Source: Moduliflexus sp964602655 (lineage in GTDB: Bacteria; Moduliflexota; Moduliflexia; Moduliflexales; Moduliflexaceae). Taken from it: a stretch of DNA of 64,000 bases. The stretch is taken from the NCBI GenBank assembly GCA_964602655.1, contig CAZRSF010000016.1, forward strand, positions 1-64,000, read 5' to 3'. Each line of letters opens with the position of its first letter. Position 1 is the first letter of the stretch. The translations under genes and the position numbers were made by a program. The notes beneath the pieces are model-generated. The model saw nothing but the letters and a program-made list of their open reading frames with translations, was not told the DNA's origin and did no database searches. Shown here piece after piece: positions 1-8,780 of the stretch.

Positions 1-46
1 TTCAAAGCGAAGCTTTGACCGCAAAAGCTGACGCTTTTGCACTCCT
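1..46. repeat. palindromic intergenic repeat, family A (left-truncated by window edge)
   Basis: The stretch pairs AAAGC-GAAGCTTTG with AAAAGCTGACGCTTTTG and ends in CACTCCT, followed by a conserved tail (GATTCGGTATCAATG). Nearly the same arrangement occurs at 39676-39726, where it is preceded by AAGGAGTC, so this copy is missing its first bases because the window starts inside it. More divergent relatives are at 16091-16142 and 21431-21479. Confidence 0.7.
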
Positions 47-111
47 GGATTCGGTATCAATGCTCGTGAATAATGCTATAAAACAAGGTCTGATGAAGAA
101 AGGAGAACAAC

Positions 112-1056
112 ATGCCCATACACCGATTGATACACGGATTGTTGACATTCGTTCCAGGATGGTATTCGGAACGCGAAAAATACATCGGAGGAACGGATTC
201 GGCGCGATATTGTTATGCTGTGTGGCTGCGCCATTTGGTCATAGCGCAGAAAAACGGACTTGATCCATACCCGAAAATCGTGGCAGAATTAGGGCCGGGA
301 AATTCGTTAGGTATCGGCCTGGCAGCCTTGATCTCCGGGTGCGAACGATATCTTGCCTTTGATGTTGTCGAGCATGCCGATATTGCGAATAATCTCCAGG
401 TTTTCGATGAGTTGGTCGCCTTATTCGAGCGGAGGGACGATATTCCGGGAGACGCTGAATTGCCCAAAACGCATCCGCGTTTGGACACGTATGATTTTCC
501 TCGAGACATCTTGACTGAAGACCGTTTATGGGTTGCATTAGATCGCATTCGCCTTCAACGAATCAGAGATTCGATCCTCAATGCGACGCGCCGAGAGCAA
601 CACGCGCTGATTCAGTATCGCGTTCCCTGGCACGATCTGCATGTGATCGAAAAAGCATCGCTGGATATGATTTATTCGCAGGCGACGCTCGAACATGTTG
701 ACGATCTGCCGCATACCTACAAGGCGATGCGCACCTGGCTGAAACCAACCGGCTATCTCTCGCATCAGATTGATTTCAAATGTCATGGAACCGCAGATGA
801 ATGGAACGGACACTGGACGTATTCCGACCTGATGTGGAAAGCGATCCGGGGCAAGAGGCCGTATCTGCTGAACAGAATGCCGCATTCAGCGCATCTTCGC
901 CTCTTACAAGAAGAAGGATTCAGGATTGTCTGCGATCAGACCATACACGCGACATCGCATTTGACAAAAGATGCGCTTGCTCGACGGTTCAGGACGATGC
1001 CCGATGATGACCTCATCACGAGCGGCGCATTTATTCAGGCTGCGATACGAGACTGA
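112..1056 (+). CDS. SAM-dependent methyltransferase-like protein
   Basis: A 314-residue protein. A class I methyltransferase core is suggested by an ELGPGNSLG glycine-rich loop near residue 60, where SAM would bind, followed by an acidic stretch (LAFDVVEHAD). Around residue 185 the pattern MIYSQATLEHVDDL resembles motif IV/post-motif segments of the Methyltransf_11 type. The start is fixed by AAAGGAG seven bases upstream of the ATG. The C-terminal third (after the LSHQIDFKCHG segment) is typical of cell-surface or sugar methyltransferases, but the substrate cannot be told. It is followed after 111 bases by an SGNH-like gene on the same strand, so a role in surface polysaccharide modification is possible but only inferred. 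Confidence 0.75.
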   Translation: MPIHRLIHGLLTFVPGWYSEREKYIGGTDSARYCYAVWLRHLVIAQKNGLDPYPKIVAELGPGNSLGIGLAALISGCERYLAFDVVEHADIANNLQVFDELVALFERRDDIPGDAELPKTHPRLDTYDFPRDILTEDRLWVALDRIRLQRIRDSILNATRREQHALIQYRVPWHDLHVIEKASLDMIYSQATLEHVDDLPHTYKAMRTWLKPTGYLSHQIDFKCHGTADEWNGHWTYSDLMWKAIRGKRPYLLNRMPHSAHLRLLQEEGFRIVCDQTIHATSHLTKDALARRFRTMPDDDLITSGAFIQAAIRD

Positions 1057-1167
1057 AGAGTCTTGTATGTCGAAATTGCATTTCGACACACGCGCCGTAT
1101 GAACATGCGGACGAGTGGACGAAAAAAAATTCGTCCTACATGTACATGGGAGTAAGGAAAAAAGAAT

Positions 1168-2337
1168 ATGAACTCTCTTCATCAACGCCTCTTGACGAAC
1201 ATATTCCCAAAGCGAGTGTGCTTTGCGCTCACCGCCGTTATCGGAAGCGTGATCGCGATCCTGATCCTCTTCGAAATTGTGTTTCGACTCTTGCCGACGA
1301 ATCAGGGGCTATTGGAAATGAGCGTGAATCGTGAACATCCGATCAAGCGATTTCAACCGAACCAGCACACCATTTGGTCGAAGGGATGGAATTTTTCGAT
1401 TGTCAATCATGTCAGCACGAACAATGTCGGCTTCGTGAACGAACATGATTACGTTCGCAGAAAAGACGGCGTTCGCCTCGCGGTGATTGGCGATAGTTAT
1501 GTCGAAGCGTTGATGCTTCCATATTCGGAGACGTTCCATGCCAGCCTCGCCGCATCGCTTCAGGGAACAGGGACGGTGTATAGCTTCGGAACGTCAGGGT
1601 CGGCGCTCAGCCAATACCTGATTTACGCTCAATATGCTCGCGAAGCATTCGACGCTGACGGCATGATTTTCACTATTATTTCGAATGATTTCGACGAGTC
1701 CGTCTGCCGATATAAAGACTATCCGACGTATCATTGTTTCGAAAAAGATGGTGGGGCATTCCGATTGAAGCGGCATGACTGGCAGCCGAATCCCTGGGCG
1801 CTGCTCCTGAGAAAATCGGCGTTGTGCAACTATGTGATTTTCAATCTGAACATCTTCTCGTTACCAGAGAGGATACGCAGCCGCGTTTCATCGTCGCCGC
1901 CGCCGCAATATTTTCAAAATACGCTTCGCGACACAACAAGCGAACGGTTGCATGATGCGCAGCAAGCGATTGATACATTTTTCTCGATGCTGCCGACCTA
2001 TTCGGGAAAATCTCCAGAACACATCGCCTTTGTCGTGGATGGAATGAGAGCCTATATTTATGATCCGGCGGAATTTCCTGACATCCGAACCTCCTATTTC
2101 TTTCAGATGCGGGAATATTTTCTTGTCGCCGCCAGCGCTCGCCGTTATCAGGTGCTTGACATGCAGCCAGTCTTCGAAAAGGATTTTCAAGAAACAGGCG
2201 AGCGCTTCGAATTTCCATCTGACGGACATTGGAATGCCCACGCTCATCAGGTAGTCGCAACCGCCATTATGCGCTCTGCATATTATCGCTCTCTTTTTTC
2301 CATAAATGGCCGGGAAACTATTCGCGAACGTCCCTGA
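1168..2337 (+). CDS. membrane-anchored SGNH/GDSL-like hydrolase
   Basis: A 389-residue protein. A hydrophobic segment at about residues 20-42 is probably a single N-terminal membrane anchor. After it comes the block I signature of SGNH hydrolases (VIGDSYVEA, near residue 110), with Ser as the likely nucleophile. Near the C-terminus SDGHWNAHAH supplies the Asp-x-x-His pair of block V. The middle shows SNDFDES in the region expected for block III. Such proteins act as acyl esterases or O-acetyltransferase partners on exported polysaccharides. The neighbouring methyltransferase fits that theme. Start chosen by AAGGAAAAAAG before the ATG. Substrate unknown. Confidence 0.75.
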   Translation: MNSLHQRLLTNIFPKRVCFALTAVIGSVIAILILFEIVFRLLPTNQGLLEMSVNREHPIKRFQPNQHTIWSKGWNFSIVNHVSTNNVGFVNEHDYVRRKDGVRLAVIGDSYVEALMLPYSETFHASLAASLQGTGTVYSFGTSGSALSQYLIYAQYAREAFDADGMIFTIISNDFDESVCRYKDYPTYHCFEKDGGAFRLKRHDWQPNPWALLLRKSALCNYVIFNLNIFSLPERIRSRVSSSPPPQYFQNTLRDTTSERLHDAQQAIDTFFSMLPTYSGKSPEHIAFVVDGMRAYIYDPAEFPDIRTSYFFQMREYFLVAASARRYQVLDMQPVFEKDFQETGERFEFPSDGHWNAHAHQVVATAIMRSAYYRSLFSINGRETIRERP

Positions 2338-2415
2338 CGGGACGCATCCGGCGATTTTTCGCCAGGGGTTGAACCCCAGTCTGTATCCCTGCGCCCTTTC
2401 AGGGCGAAACGCCTT
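2330..2415. repeat. cluster of short palindromes after the SGNH gene
   Basis: Three small inverted repeats are visible: GTCCCTGACGGGAC (2330-2343, overlapping the stop codon), GGGGTTGAACCCC (2365-2377) and CGCCCTTTCAGGGCG (2392-2406). Similar CGTCAGGG and GGTTGAACC pieces recur at 2983-3115 and 19706-19750. They may work as bidirectional transcript ends between the convergent genes, but there is no clear T-tract. Confidence 0.55.
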
Positions 2416-2421
2416 GCCGGA

Positions 2422-2976
2422 TTATCGGGCATAGACGCTTTCCAAATCATGAATCATCTGATGATATTCTTCATGTTTGCCCGGCCCGGTGCGCTCGATT
2501 TCAATCCGCTCGAATCCTGCGATGAGTTCCGCCTGTTGCGCTGCTGTCAGCAGCGTTTCAGCAAAGGGATAAAGAATCGTATCTTCTTTCGTGATATGGG
2601 CGCGTAAAAGCTCGATATAGCCTTTGGCGTTTTTGCTGATGTCGCGTCCGGCCTCAGACGCCCCGGTCTGATATTGTGCGAACGCCTGTTTCATATTTGC
2701 AATAAACGCCCGCCCGGTTTGGTGTTCCGAAAGCATTTGCGCGGTCATCGGTTTCGCCGGTGGAGCGCCGGTTTGCACCATCATCGGAAACAACACGTCT
2801 TCTTCTTTGCCGTGATGACATTTATCCACGAACTCAGTGAGAAATTCGAACAGACGGCTCAGATGCTCCACATTCAGCGCGTCGCCAGCGTCGAGCTTCG
2901 CGCTGATCTGCTCAAGAATCGTCAATGCATGTGTGACGATCTCATGTTCATGAACAAGCTCTTGTGTAGGATTCAT
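2422..2976 (-). CDS. hemerythrin HHE cation-binding domain protein
   Basis: A 184-residue, mostly helical protein. Histidine and carboxylate ligands of a non-haem di-iron hemerythrin fold are visible: HEHEIVTHAL near residue 9, HHGKEEDVLFP near residue 55, EHQTGRAF near residue 85 and HITKEDTILYP near residue 130. Proteins of this family bind oxygen or nitric oxide, or help repair iron-sulfur centres (YtfE/RIC group). It sits just downstream of hcp and the iron-sulfur gene on the same strand, which suggests the same nitrosative or oxidative stress theme. A strong GGAGGAG ribosome site precedes the ATG. It lacks the YtfE N-terminal ScdA domain. Confidence 0.88.
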   Translation of the reverse strand: MNPTQELVHEHEIVTHALTILEQISAKLDAGDALNVEHLSRLFEFLTEFVDKCHHGKEEDVLFPMMVQTGAPPAKPMTAQMLSEHQTGRAFIANMKQAFAQYQTGASEAGRDISKNAKGYIELLRAHITKEDTILYPFAETLLTAAQQAELIAGFERIEIERTGPGKHEEYHQMIHDLESVYAR

Positions 2977-2982
2977 AGTGGT

Positions 2983-3115
2983 CTCCTCCTACGCCCCGTC
3001 AGGGACGCCCGCGCATAGCCCGCCGATTTATCGGCGGGAATGCGTCGGCATTTTCCCGCCATCATCCTCGCCAATGAATTGGCGGGCTATTGGCGAATGT
3101 CCCTACGGGACAGAA
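2983..3115. repeat. short palindrome cluster between hcp and the hemerythrin gene
   Basis: The 145-base gap contains several nested inverted repeats: CCCGTCAGGGACG near its left end, GCCCGCCGATTTATCGGCGGG (about 3017-3037), CGCCAATGAATTGGCG (about 3070-3085) and GTCCCTACGGGAC (about 3100-3112). The same kinds of pieces recur at 2330-2406 and 12212-12389. They could separate hcp and hemerythrin transcripts. Confidence 0.5.
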
Positions 3116-3121
3116 ACATCG

Positions 3122-4789
3122 TTATTTCCCGGCCATAATCGCGGCGACATCGTCGGCGACCGCGCCAATCGGCTTAATATCGAAATTCTCGACCAGCACT
3201 TTGGCGACGTTCGGCGACAGGAAGGCGGGCAGCGTCGGTCCGAGGCGCACATGTTTCACGCCGAGATAGAGCAGCGCCAACAGCACGATGACGGCCTTTT
3301 GTTCATACCAGGCGATGTCGTAGGAAATCGGCAGGTCGTTGATGTCCGCCAATCCGAAGACCTCTTTCAATTTCAGCGCAATCACGGCTAACGAATACGA
3401 ATCGTTGCACTGTCCGGCATCGAGGACGCGGGGAATGCCGCCGATGTCGCCGAGTTGCAGTTTGTTATAGCGATATTTCGCGCAGCCTGCCGTCAAAATG
3501 ACCGCATCGTTCGGCAGCGTTTGCGCGACTTCCGTGAAATAACCGCGTCCTTTCTGGCGTCCGTCGCAGCCCGCCATGACGACGAAGCGTTTGATCGCGC
3601 CTGATTTGACCGCTGCCACGACTTTATCCGCCACGCCCATCACCGCTTCATGCGCGAATCCACCGACAATCGTGCCGGTTTCAATCTCGGTCGGCGGCTG
3701 GCAGGTTTTGGCGATCTTGATGATTTCAGAAAAATCTTTGGCTTTGCCGTTCGCCGGTTCGGGGATATGCTTGCAGCCTGGAAAACCCGCCGCGCCGGTG
3801 GTGAACAGCCGATCTTTGTAGGTGGCGTTGGCTTTCGGCGGCACGATGCAGTTGGTCGTGAACAAAATCGCCCCTTTGAACGACTCGAATTCTTCCTGCT
3901 GTTTCCACCACGCATTGCCGTAGTTGCCGACAAAATGTTTGTATTTTTTGAACGCCGGGTAATAATTGGCCGGAAGCATTTCGCTGTGGGTATAAACATC
4001 CACGCCCGTGCCTTCGGTCTGTTTCAGCAGTTCTTCCATGTCTTTCAGGTCGTGGCCGCTGATCAAAATGCCCGGGTTTTTGCCCACGCCGATATTGACC
4101 TGTGTTGGCACGGGATGACCGTAGGTTTCAGTATTCGCGGCATCAAGCAGCGCCATCGCTTCCACGCCGTTCTGCCCGCATTCGAGGACAAGCGCGACGA
4201 GTTGTTCGGCGTTCAGACTCCCGTCTGTAGTGGAGGCGAGTCCTTTCATCAAGAAATCAATGACTTTCTGGCTGGTTTTTCCCAATACGGCAGCGTGATT
4301 GCCGTAAGCGGCCATGCCTTTGAGGCCGTAAATCAGCAATTCCCGCAACGAGCGCACATCTTCGTTGGCGGTTGACAACACGCCGACTTTCTCCCCTTTT
4401 TTATAAAATTCGGCGACATCGCTGCTGAACCAGGTCGCCATGTCGGGCAGCCCGATATCCGCCAGTTTGCCGACTTTGGCTTCGACTTTTGCGCGTACTG
4501 CTTGACGCACTTCCAGCGCTTCTTTCACCAATGCCTCGAAACGGGCGGCGTCGAAATTCGCGTTCGTGATCGTCGCAAACAGGCTGTTCATGACGAATTT
4601 CCCTAATTTTTCATCCGGCTGAATTCCGGCGTCTTTCCCTTTTTCGCTATATACCGCGATCCCTTTCAATACAAAGACTAACAGGTCTTGCAGATTGGCG
4701 ACCTCTTCCGGTTTACCGCACATCCCGGCCTTTTTGTTGCAACCGGTATTTCCCATCGCTTCCTGGCACTGATAACAAAACATACTCAT
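3122..4789 (-). CDS. hcp: hybrid cluster protein (hydroxylamine reductase)
   Basis: A 555-residue protein matching the full length of Hcp. The N-terminal cysteine set (CYQCQE, then C17 and MCGK with C24) binds the cubane cluster. Later cysteines in segments such as FTTNCIVPP, GFPGCKHIPE, AGCDGR and LTAGCAKYRYN supply ligands of the hybrid Fe-S-O cluster. Hcp is a cytoplasmic NO reductase under anaerobic conditions and reduces hydroxylamine in vitro. It lies downstream of an iron-sulfur protein gene on the same strand, which could be its electron donor; a 112-base palindromic element fills most of the gap. AAGGAG precedes the ATG. Confidence 0.95.
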   Translation of the reverse strand: MSMFCYQCQEAMGNTGCNKKAGMCGKPEEVANLQDLLVFVLKGIAVYSEKGKDAGIQPDEKLGKFVMNSLFATITNANFDAARFEALVKEALEVRQAVRAKVEAKVGKLADIGLPDMATWFSSDVAEFYKKGEKVGVLSTANEDVRSLRELLIYGLKGMAAYGNHAAVLGKTSQKVIDFLMKGLASTTDGSLNAEQLVALVLECGQNGVEAMALLDAANTETYGHPVPTQVNIGVGKNPGILISGHDLKDMEELLKQTEGTGVDVYTHSEMLPANYYPAFKKYKHFVGNYGNAWWKQQEEFESFKGAILFTTNCIVPPKANATYKDRLFTTGAAGFPGCKHIPEPANGKAKDFSEIIKIAKTCQPPTEIETGTIVGGFAHEAVMGVADKVVAAVKSGAIKRFVVMAGCDGRQKGRGYFTEVAQTLPNDAVILTAGCAKYRYNKLQLGDIGGIPRVLDAGQCNDSYSLAVIALKLKEVFGLADINDLPISYDIAWYEQKAVIVLLALLYLGVKHVRLGPTLPAFLSPNVAKVLVENFDIKPIGAVADDVAAIMAGK

Positions 4790-4811
4790 GATCGTGTCTC
4801 CTTTTGTGGTT

Positions 4812-4923
4812 AATAGAACACTGATTGGGCTGATAAGACTGATTTACACTGATCTTTCTTATGGTTACTGAATTTTGAAAAATCAGCGAAGATCAGTCCC
4901 ATCAGTCCAATCAGTGTTCTATT
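4812..4923. repeat. long inverted repeat, family B (copy 1)
   Basis: A 112-base element starts AATAGAACACTGATT and ends with its reverse complement AATCAGTGTTCTATT. The arms are a series of degenerate CTGAT steps, so the whole element can fold into one long imperfect hairpin. A second copy with the same ends lies at 30560-30646. It has no coding capacity and looks like a non-autonomous MITE-like or REP-like repeat. Confidence 0.8.
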
Positions 4924-4931
4924 TCGTGTTG

Positions 4932-5678
4932 TTACGCTAACTTCTCTCCTTTGATACTGATGGTTGTGACAGTGAACGGCACATCAACCCCCGCTTGCTG
5001 AATGGCTTGCTGGATAAGGCGCACAAGGCCAAAGCAGCAGGGAACTTCCATATTGACAATCGTGATGCTTTTCGGATGATTCAGGGCGACGATCTGCGTC
5101 AATTTTTGCAGATACGCGCCGGTATCATCCAATTTCGGGCAGCCGATGGCAAGCGCTTTGCCGTCGCCTTTCAGGAATTCCTGATGAAAATTGGCGTAGG
5201 CAAATGGCACGCAGTCTGCCGCGATGACGAGATCGGCGTTTTTGAAATACGGCGCGGACGGCGGCAGAAGATGAAGCTGCACCGGCCATTGCCGCAATTC
5301 GGAACGGAGCGCAACCGTCGGCTGCGCCTGTGTTTGCGGCGTGTCTTCCCACTGAAACGATCTGGCCGATGGGCAACCGCCATGCGGCATGGCTGCTGCC
5401 GGGCGATTCACAGGCGTCTGAACGTGCTGAACATGCGCGTGCGTCGCGGTTTCATCGAACATCTCGGCTTCGCGTTCTTCGATGGTCAACGCGCCGGTCG
5501 GGCAATGCCCCAAACATGCGCCAAGCCCGTCGCAAAACATTTCTTTGACTAAACGGGCTTTTTTCCCGTTTGGCGTGTCAACCAACTGAATCGCCTGTTC
5601 ATGGCAGGAGGGGATACATAAACCGCAGCCGTCACATAATGCTTCGTCAATATTGATAATCTTGCGTGTCACTTTCAT
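4932..5678 (-). CDS. 4Fe-4S ferredoxin-domain protein, probable Hcp electron partner
   Basis: A 248-residue protein. The N-terminus holds two 4Fe-4S motifs: CDGCGLCIPSC (residues 15-25) and CDGLGACLGHCP (about residues 49-60, a variant with Leu-Gly between the first cysteines). A histidine/proline-rich linker follows, then a C-terminal domain with further cysteines (ADCVPFAYAN, IGCPKLDD, VPCCFG). Proteins of this layout are commonly found beside hcp and are thought to deliver electrons or sense redox state. GGAG precedes the ATG. The promoter region carries a palindrome also found upstream of tetR, which predicts joint control with hcp. Confidence 0.85.
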   Translation of the reverse strand: MKVTRKIINIDEALCDGCGLCIPSCHEQAIQLVDTPNGKKARLVKEMFCDGLGACLGHCPTGALTIEEREAEMFDETATHAHVQHVQTPVNRPAAAMPHGGCPSARSFQWEDTPQTQAQPTVALRSELRQWPVQLHLLPPSAPYFKNADLVIAADCVPFAYANFHQEFLKGDGKALAIGCPKLDDTGAYLQKLTQIVALNHPKSITIVNMEVPCCFGLVRLIQQAIQQAGVDVPFTVTTISIKGEKLA

Positions 5679-5692
5679 TGCAATACTCCTTG

Positions 5693-5712
5693 TGTAGTGA
5701 ATATTAACTAAC
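5693..5712 (-). promoter_or_regulatory. candidate TetR operator and promoter of the iron-sulfur/hcp unit
   Basis: On the plus strand the site reads TGTAGT-N8-ACTAAC. It has the same 6-8-6 layout as the perfect palindrome GTTAGT-N8-ACTAAC upstream of the TetR gene (6393-6412). On the minus strand a TTGACA (5719-5724) lies just upstream, so a bound repressor would cover the expected -10 region and first transcribed bases. Operator assignment is inferred from the shared pattern. Confidence 0.55.
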
Positions 5713-5781
5713 TGTATTTGTCAAAAAAAATTTGCGCTTTTTTATTCGCGGGGACGCAACCCCGCGCTACCCTCCCGTATT

Positions 5782-6369
5782 TCAAAGGGAGGTCATTAAC
5801 GTTTTTAAAGATTGCCAGACCGCCTGACTTTCCTGGTGTAAATCAAATTCATACTTTGAAAGCCGCCAGCGTTTCACGAGCAAACGCAGCGAGCCGAGAA
5901 TCGTCAGCGCGAGATGCGTTGCGGGAATATCGCTGCGAATCTCGCCCATTTGCTGAGCGGCATCAATGATTTCGGTCATCCCGTCATGCGCGGCGTTCAT
6001 GACGGAAAAAATGATGTCAGCGAGCCGCTCGTCATCCTGAAACGCTTCCTCAGAAAAGACCACAGCGGTCATGTGCGGACGCTCCATGAATTGCCCGGCA
6101 TGTTCTAAAAAAATCGTTTCGACCTTTTTCAGATTCGACACATCGGCGGAACGCGCTCTACTCAAATGCCCTTTCGAACGGAATTCGAATTGCTTCAGCA
6201 TCGAAAGCAAAATGTCGGCTTTGCTCGCAAAATGACGATAAATTGCCGGTTCCGTGATGCCGAGGCGATTGGCGATCTGCTTCATCGTCACATTCTGGAT
6301 ACCGCCGTCATCAATCAATTTGATCGCGGTTTCGATAATCTCTTTTTGCCGTTCCGTAAATTCCGTCAT
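5782..6369 (-). CDS. TetR/AcrR family transcriptional regulator
   Basis: A 195-residue protein with the usual TetR length. The N-terminal helix-turn-helix is clear (VTMKQIANRLGITEPAIYRHF, about residues 25-45). The rest is an all-helical ligand-binding and dimerisation domain of unknown specificity. It lies between the iron-sulfur/hcp genes and an MFS transporter, all on the minus strand. A perfect GTTAGT-N8-ACTAAC palindrome sits 24 bases upstream of its start, so autorepression is likely. The related site upstream of the iron-sulfur gene suggests it controls the hcp unit too. No strong ribosome site is visible before the ATG. Confidence 0.88.
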   Translation of the reverse strand: MTEFTERQKEIIETAIKLIDDGGIQNVTMKQIANRLGITEPAIYRHFASKADILLSMLKQFEFRSKGHLSRARSADVSNLKKVETIFLEHAGQFMERPHMTAVVFSEEAFQDDERLADIIFSVMNAAHDGMTEIIDAAQQMGEIRSDIPATHLALTILGSLRLLVKRWRLSKYEFDLHQESQAVWQSLKTLMTSL

Positions 6370-6392
6370 ATTTTTTGTGTTGCGTTAAGTCT

Positions 6393-6412
6393 GTTAGTTA
6401 TCAATTACTAAC
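6393..6412 (-). promoter_or_regulatory. candidate TetR autoregulatory operator
   Basis: Perfect 6-base arms GTTAGT (6393-6398) and ACTAAC (6407-6412) are separated by 8 bases, 24 bases upstream of the tetR start codon. A minus-strand TTGACA (6436-6441) lies just upstream and could be the -35 box; the matching -10 would abut the palindrome. A related site is at 5693-5712. Confidence 0.6.
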
Positions 6413-6495
6413 CAAAATATATTCGAAGATATTTTTGTCAAGAGGGAAAATAAAAAATTTAGAAAATAGCTGTTGTCTCAAGAGTTCCGGAGACT

Positions 6496-7671
6496 TCAAT
6501 TCGGCAGGGGCTGTATCGGCGTGGCTTTTCGAAACACTCCGCGACGATTTGCGTGAAGGAAAAACGCTGCCAGCAGCAGCACGATTCCTGAGATAATCAA
6601 TGACCATTGATGCCCGAATGTCTGGCTGATATAGCCGAACGCCATCCCGCTGGCAAGCGAACTGGCGGACTGGCCTAACGTGATAAAGGCTGCGCAGCCG
6701 CCGATGCGGTCGAGTTGGAACACTCTGGCGATGCCATGATAGAAAATGACCAACATGAAACCATCGCCGATTTCATGAATCGCTCTGAAGACAAACGCCC
6801 AATAGACATTATGGGGAATCGTCATCAGAATATGGCATGACCCGGCGAACGCCAGGCCGAGCAGCAACATGACTTGCAGGTCTTTTATCCAGCCGCGACG
6901 CAGCATCAAGACGCCGCCATACGCGCCGAAACCAACCGTCATGACTCCCGCCCCGGTAAACACGCCGACCTGCCAGAATTTCAATCCTAACGCCTCTCTC
7001 AAATATGGCCCGTATGACACCGATTCCGCGCCCCAATGGGAACTGCTGAGCATAAAGATCGCAATCAGCGAGAGCGCCTGCGGCGTAAAGATGGTCTTGC
7101 GATACTCCACCAATTGGATGACGACGGTTTCCGTGCGGGGCAAAAAATAGGCGAGGCCGATAAGCGCGAGATAACAACACATCATGAATGCAAACACGGT
7201 GCGGAAATGAAACGCCGCAATCAACACGCCGCCCGACATCATACCGATCCCCGCCGCGATCATCGTCAACAAGATAAATATTCCGGTTTGACGCTGGTTA
7301 TCCGCGCCGTTGAGCTTGAAAAACATGGTGTTTTGCGCAATCGCATAAAAACGATTCCCAAAGCTGCCGATGAGCGCAAAGATGCAAAAGACGAAAAATG
7401 ACCGCGAAATAAAAAATCCTAAATAGCTCAACCCGACCAGCAAAAAGCTGAGCATAAAGATGGATTTCAGATGCTTCCGATCAGTCGAAATGCCCATCGG
7501 CAGCGAGATCAGAAGGGCGGCGACCGATGACACGGAAAAATAGACGCCGATCTGCATTCCGGTGAAGCCGAGTTCCTGAAAATAAATCGGCATGAAAAAT
7601 CCGACGATTCTGGAAACGAATGAATAGGCAGTAATGACAAACAAAAAATAGGGAAACGCCGTTTTCGACAT
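6496..7671 (-). CDS. MFS transporter
   Basis: A 391-residue, strongly hydrophobic protein with about 12 membrane segments. The first cytoplasmic loop, LPMGISTDRKHLK near residue 60, is a variant of the MFS motif A (G-x-x-x-D-R). Placement upstream of and collinear with the tetR gene suggests a TetR-regulated exporter, though the 126-base gap carries tetR's own promoter and operator. Substrate not identifiable from sequence. No obvious strong ribosome site precedes the ATG. Confidence 0.85.
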   Translation of the reverse strand: MSKTAFPYFLFVITAYSFVSRIVGFFMPIYFQELGFTGMQIGVYFSVSSVAALLISLPMGISTDRKHLKSIFMLSFLLVGLSYLGFFISRSFFVFCIFALIGSFGNRFYAIAQNTMFFKLNGADNQRQTGIFILLTMIAAGIGMMSGGVLIAAFHFRTVFAFMMCCYLALIGLAYFLPRTETVVIQLVEYRKTIFTPQALSLIAIFMLSSSHWGAESVSYGPYLREALGLKFWQVGVFTGAGVMTVGFGAYGGVLMLRRGWIKDLQVMLLLGLAFAGSCHILMTIPHNVYWAFVFRAIHEIGDGFMLVIFYHGIARVFQLDRIGGCAAFITLGQSASSLASGMAFGYISQTFGHQWSLIISGIVLLLAAFFLHANRRGVFRKATPIQPLPN

Positions 7672-7936
7672 AGATTTAATGATGTGATCTTGTCACAATG
7701 GTAAAAACATGAGTTATGCAGTCACAGAAGCGCGGAGGGCGGGGGAAAACACGCAGTCAGCCTTTTCTGAAGATGTAAATACAACAATAAATATTCCGAG
7801 AAGTGCCATCGTTTTGTCAAATAAAATCTCTACGCGCTTAGAAACCACGCGGTATCGTGAGTATTCCCCCCTGAACGTCAAAATACGGCTTGACAAAATA
7901 GACAAAGAGCGTGAACGTGGCGATAAGGAAGGGTTT

Positions 7937-8434
7937 ATGAAAACATACGCCTCAAATATAAAACAGATTGTTATTATCCTTGCCATTGGAATTATCCTCC
8001 TGAGTTTTAATACCATTCAGGAGCATAATCAGAAGATGGAGCAAGAACAGAAAATCAAAAAATTGAAAACACTTTCTTGGCAAGATATTGTTGCATTTAG
8101 AATATTCCCTGAAACGTCATACTCTTACAATGCTCCAAAAATGATAAAATTTGCGTCGGATGAAAAACTGGTGACAGAATTTTTTCAGGCGCTCAGTGAT
8201 AGTGTTCCATATCAACCACAGCATGATCGCACATTAAAGCAATGGGGGGTACAGTTCAATACTCAAACAGCACGCATCATGATCCGGTTCTATATCCCTG
8301 CTGATAATACAAACATTGTAGTTGGAGAGATTAGTTCTGATAATATTTTGGTAATGTTTAAAAGCCATCTATTACAGGAATGGTATCAAACGCACAACAA
8401 TCGCTGGTTGACGCCTGATACATTGATAAAGTGA
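7937..8434 (+). CDS. hypothetical membrane-anchored protein
   Basis: I do not recognise a family. The start at 7937 is chosen because AAGGAAGGG lies just upstream and the protein then begins with a short positive stretch and one hydrophobic helix (IVIILAIGIILLSF). The frame is open further upstream to 7709, but that part is low-complexity in character and lacks a ribosome site. The product is 165 residues: an anchor of about 20 residues, a charged helix (QEHNQKMEQEQKIKKL), then a soluble domain with alternating beta-like segments. It is AT-richer than its neighbours. The 265 bases before it hold no other recognisable gene. Confidence 0.6.
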   Translation: MKTYASNIKQIVIILAIGIILLSFNTIQEHNQKMEQEQKIKKLKTLSWQDIVAFRIFPETSYSYNAPKMIKFASDEKLVTEFFQALSDSVPYQPQHDRTLKQWGVQFNTQTARIMIRFYIPADNTNIVVGEISSDNILVMFKSHLLQEWYQTHNNRWLTPDTLIK

Positions 8435-8512
8435 AAGATATTCAGCACAATTTCTTTATATACTGTTGTTCCTCTTCCCTACATTTATAAATACGCCAAA
8501 CTTACGCAACAT

Positions 8513-8587
8513 GGTTCGGCAAGCTCACCACGAACGGGCGGCGATTCCAGCAGTCAACGCGCCGTTCGCCCTGAGCGTGTCGAAGGG
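8513..8587. repeat. inverted repeat, family C
   Basis: The left arm GGTTCGGCAAGCTCACCACG and following AACGG pairs with a right arm from CCGTTCGCCCTGAGCG to GTGTCGAAGG, about 75 bases in all. Elements of this wording (TTCGACAAGCTCAGGGCGAACGG) are common intergenic palindromes in many unrelated genomes. The 346-base gap between 8435 and 8780 otherwise holds only the lon promoter region. Confidence 0.75.
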
Positions 8588-8670
8588 TGCCCTTTTTTGT
8601 GTAAGTTCTGTACGCTTCGCCTCATCAAAAGAATTCCGCCCCTGCTGAAAAGAAATCGCATGTTCCTCTT

Positions 8671-8699
8671 GACACATAACCCCAGAAATCTTATTTGGA
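8671..8699 (+). promoter_or_regulatory. candidate sigma-70 promoter of lon
   Basis: TTGACA (8671-8676), a 17-base spacer and TATTTG (8694-8699) lie about 80 bases upstream of the lon start codon. The -35 box is a perfect match, the -10 is weak. A heat-shock sigma-32 consensus is not evident. Confidence 0.4.
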
Positions 8700-8780
8700 T
8701 ATAGCACAAGAAATTTTCGGAGAGACGTGTAATATGCCCGTCCTTCATATCGTTATAATCAGAAGGAGTTAGACGCACGT

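Noticed and set aside
7709..7936. N-terminal extension of the hypothetical membrane protein
   Set aside because: Composition is not protein-like, and the AAGGAAGGG plus ATG at 7937 directly before the membrane helix fits better.
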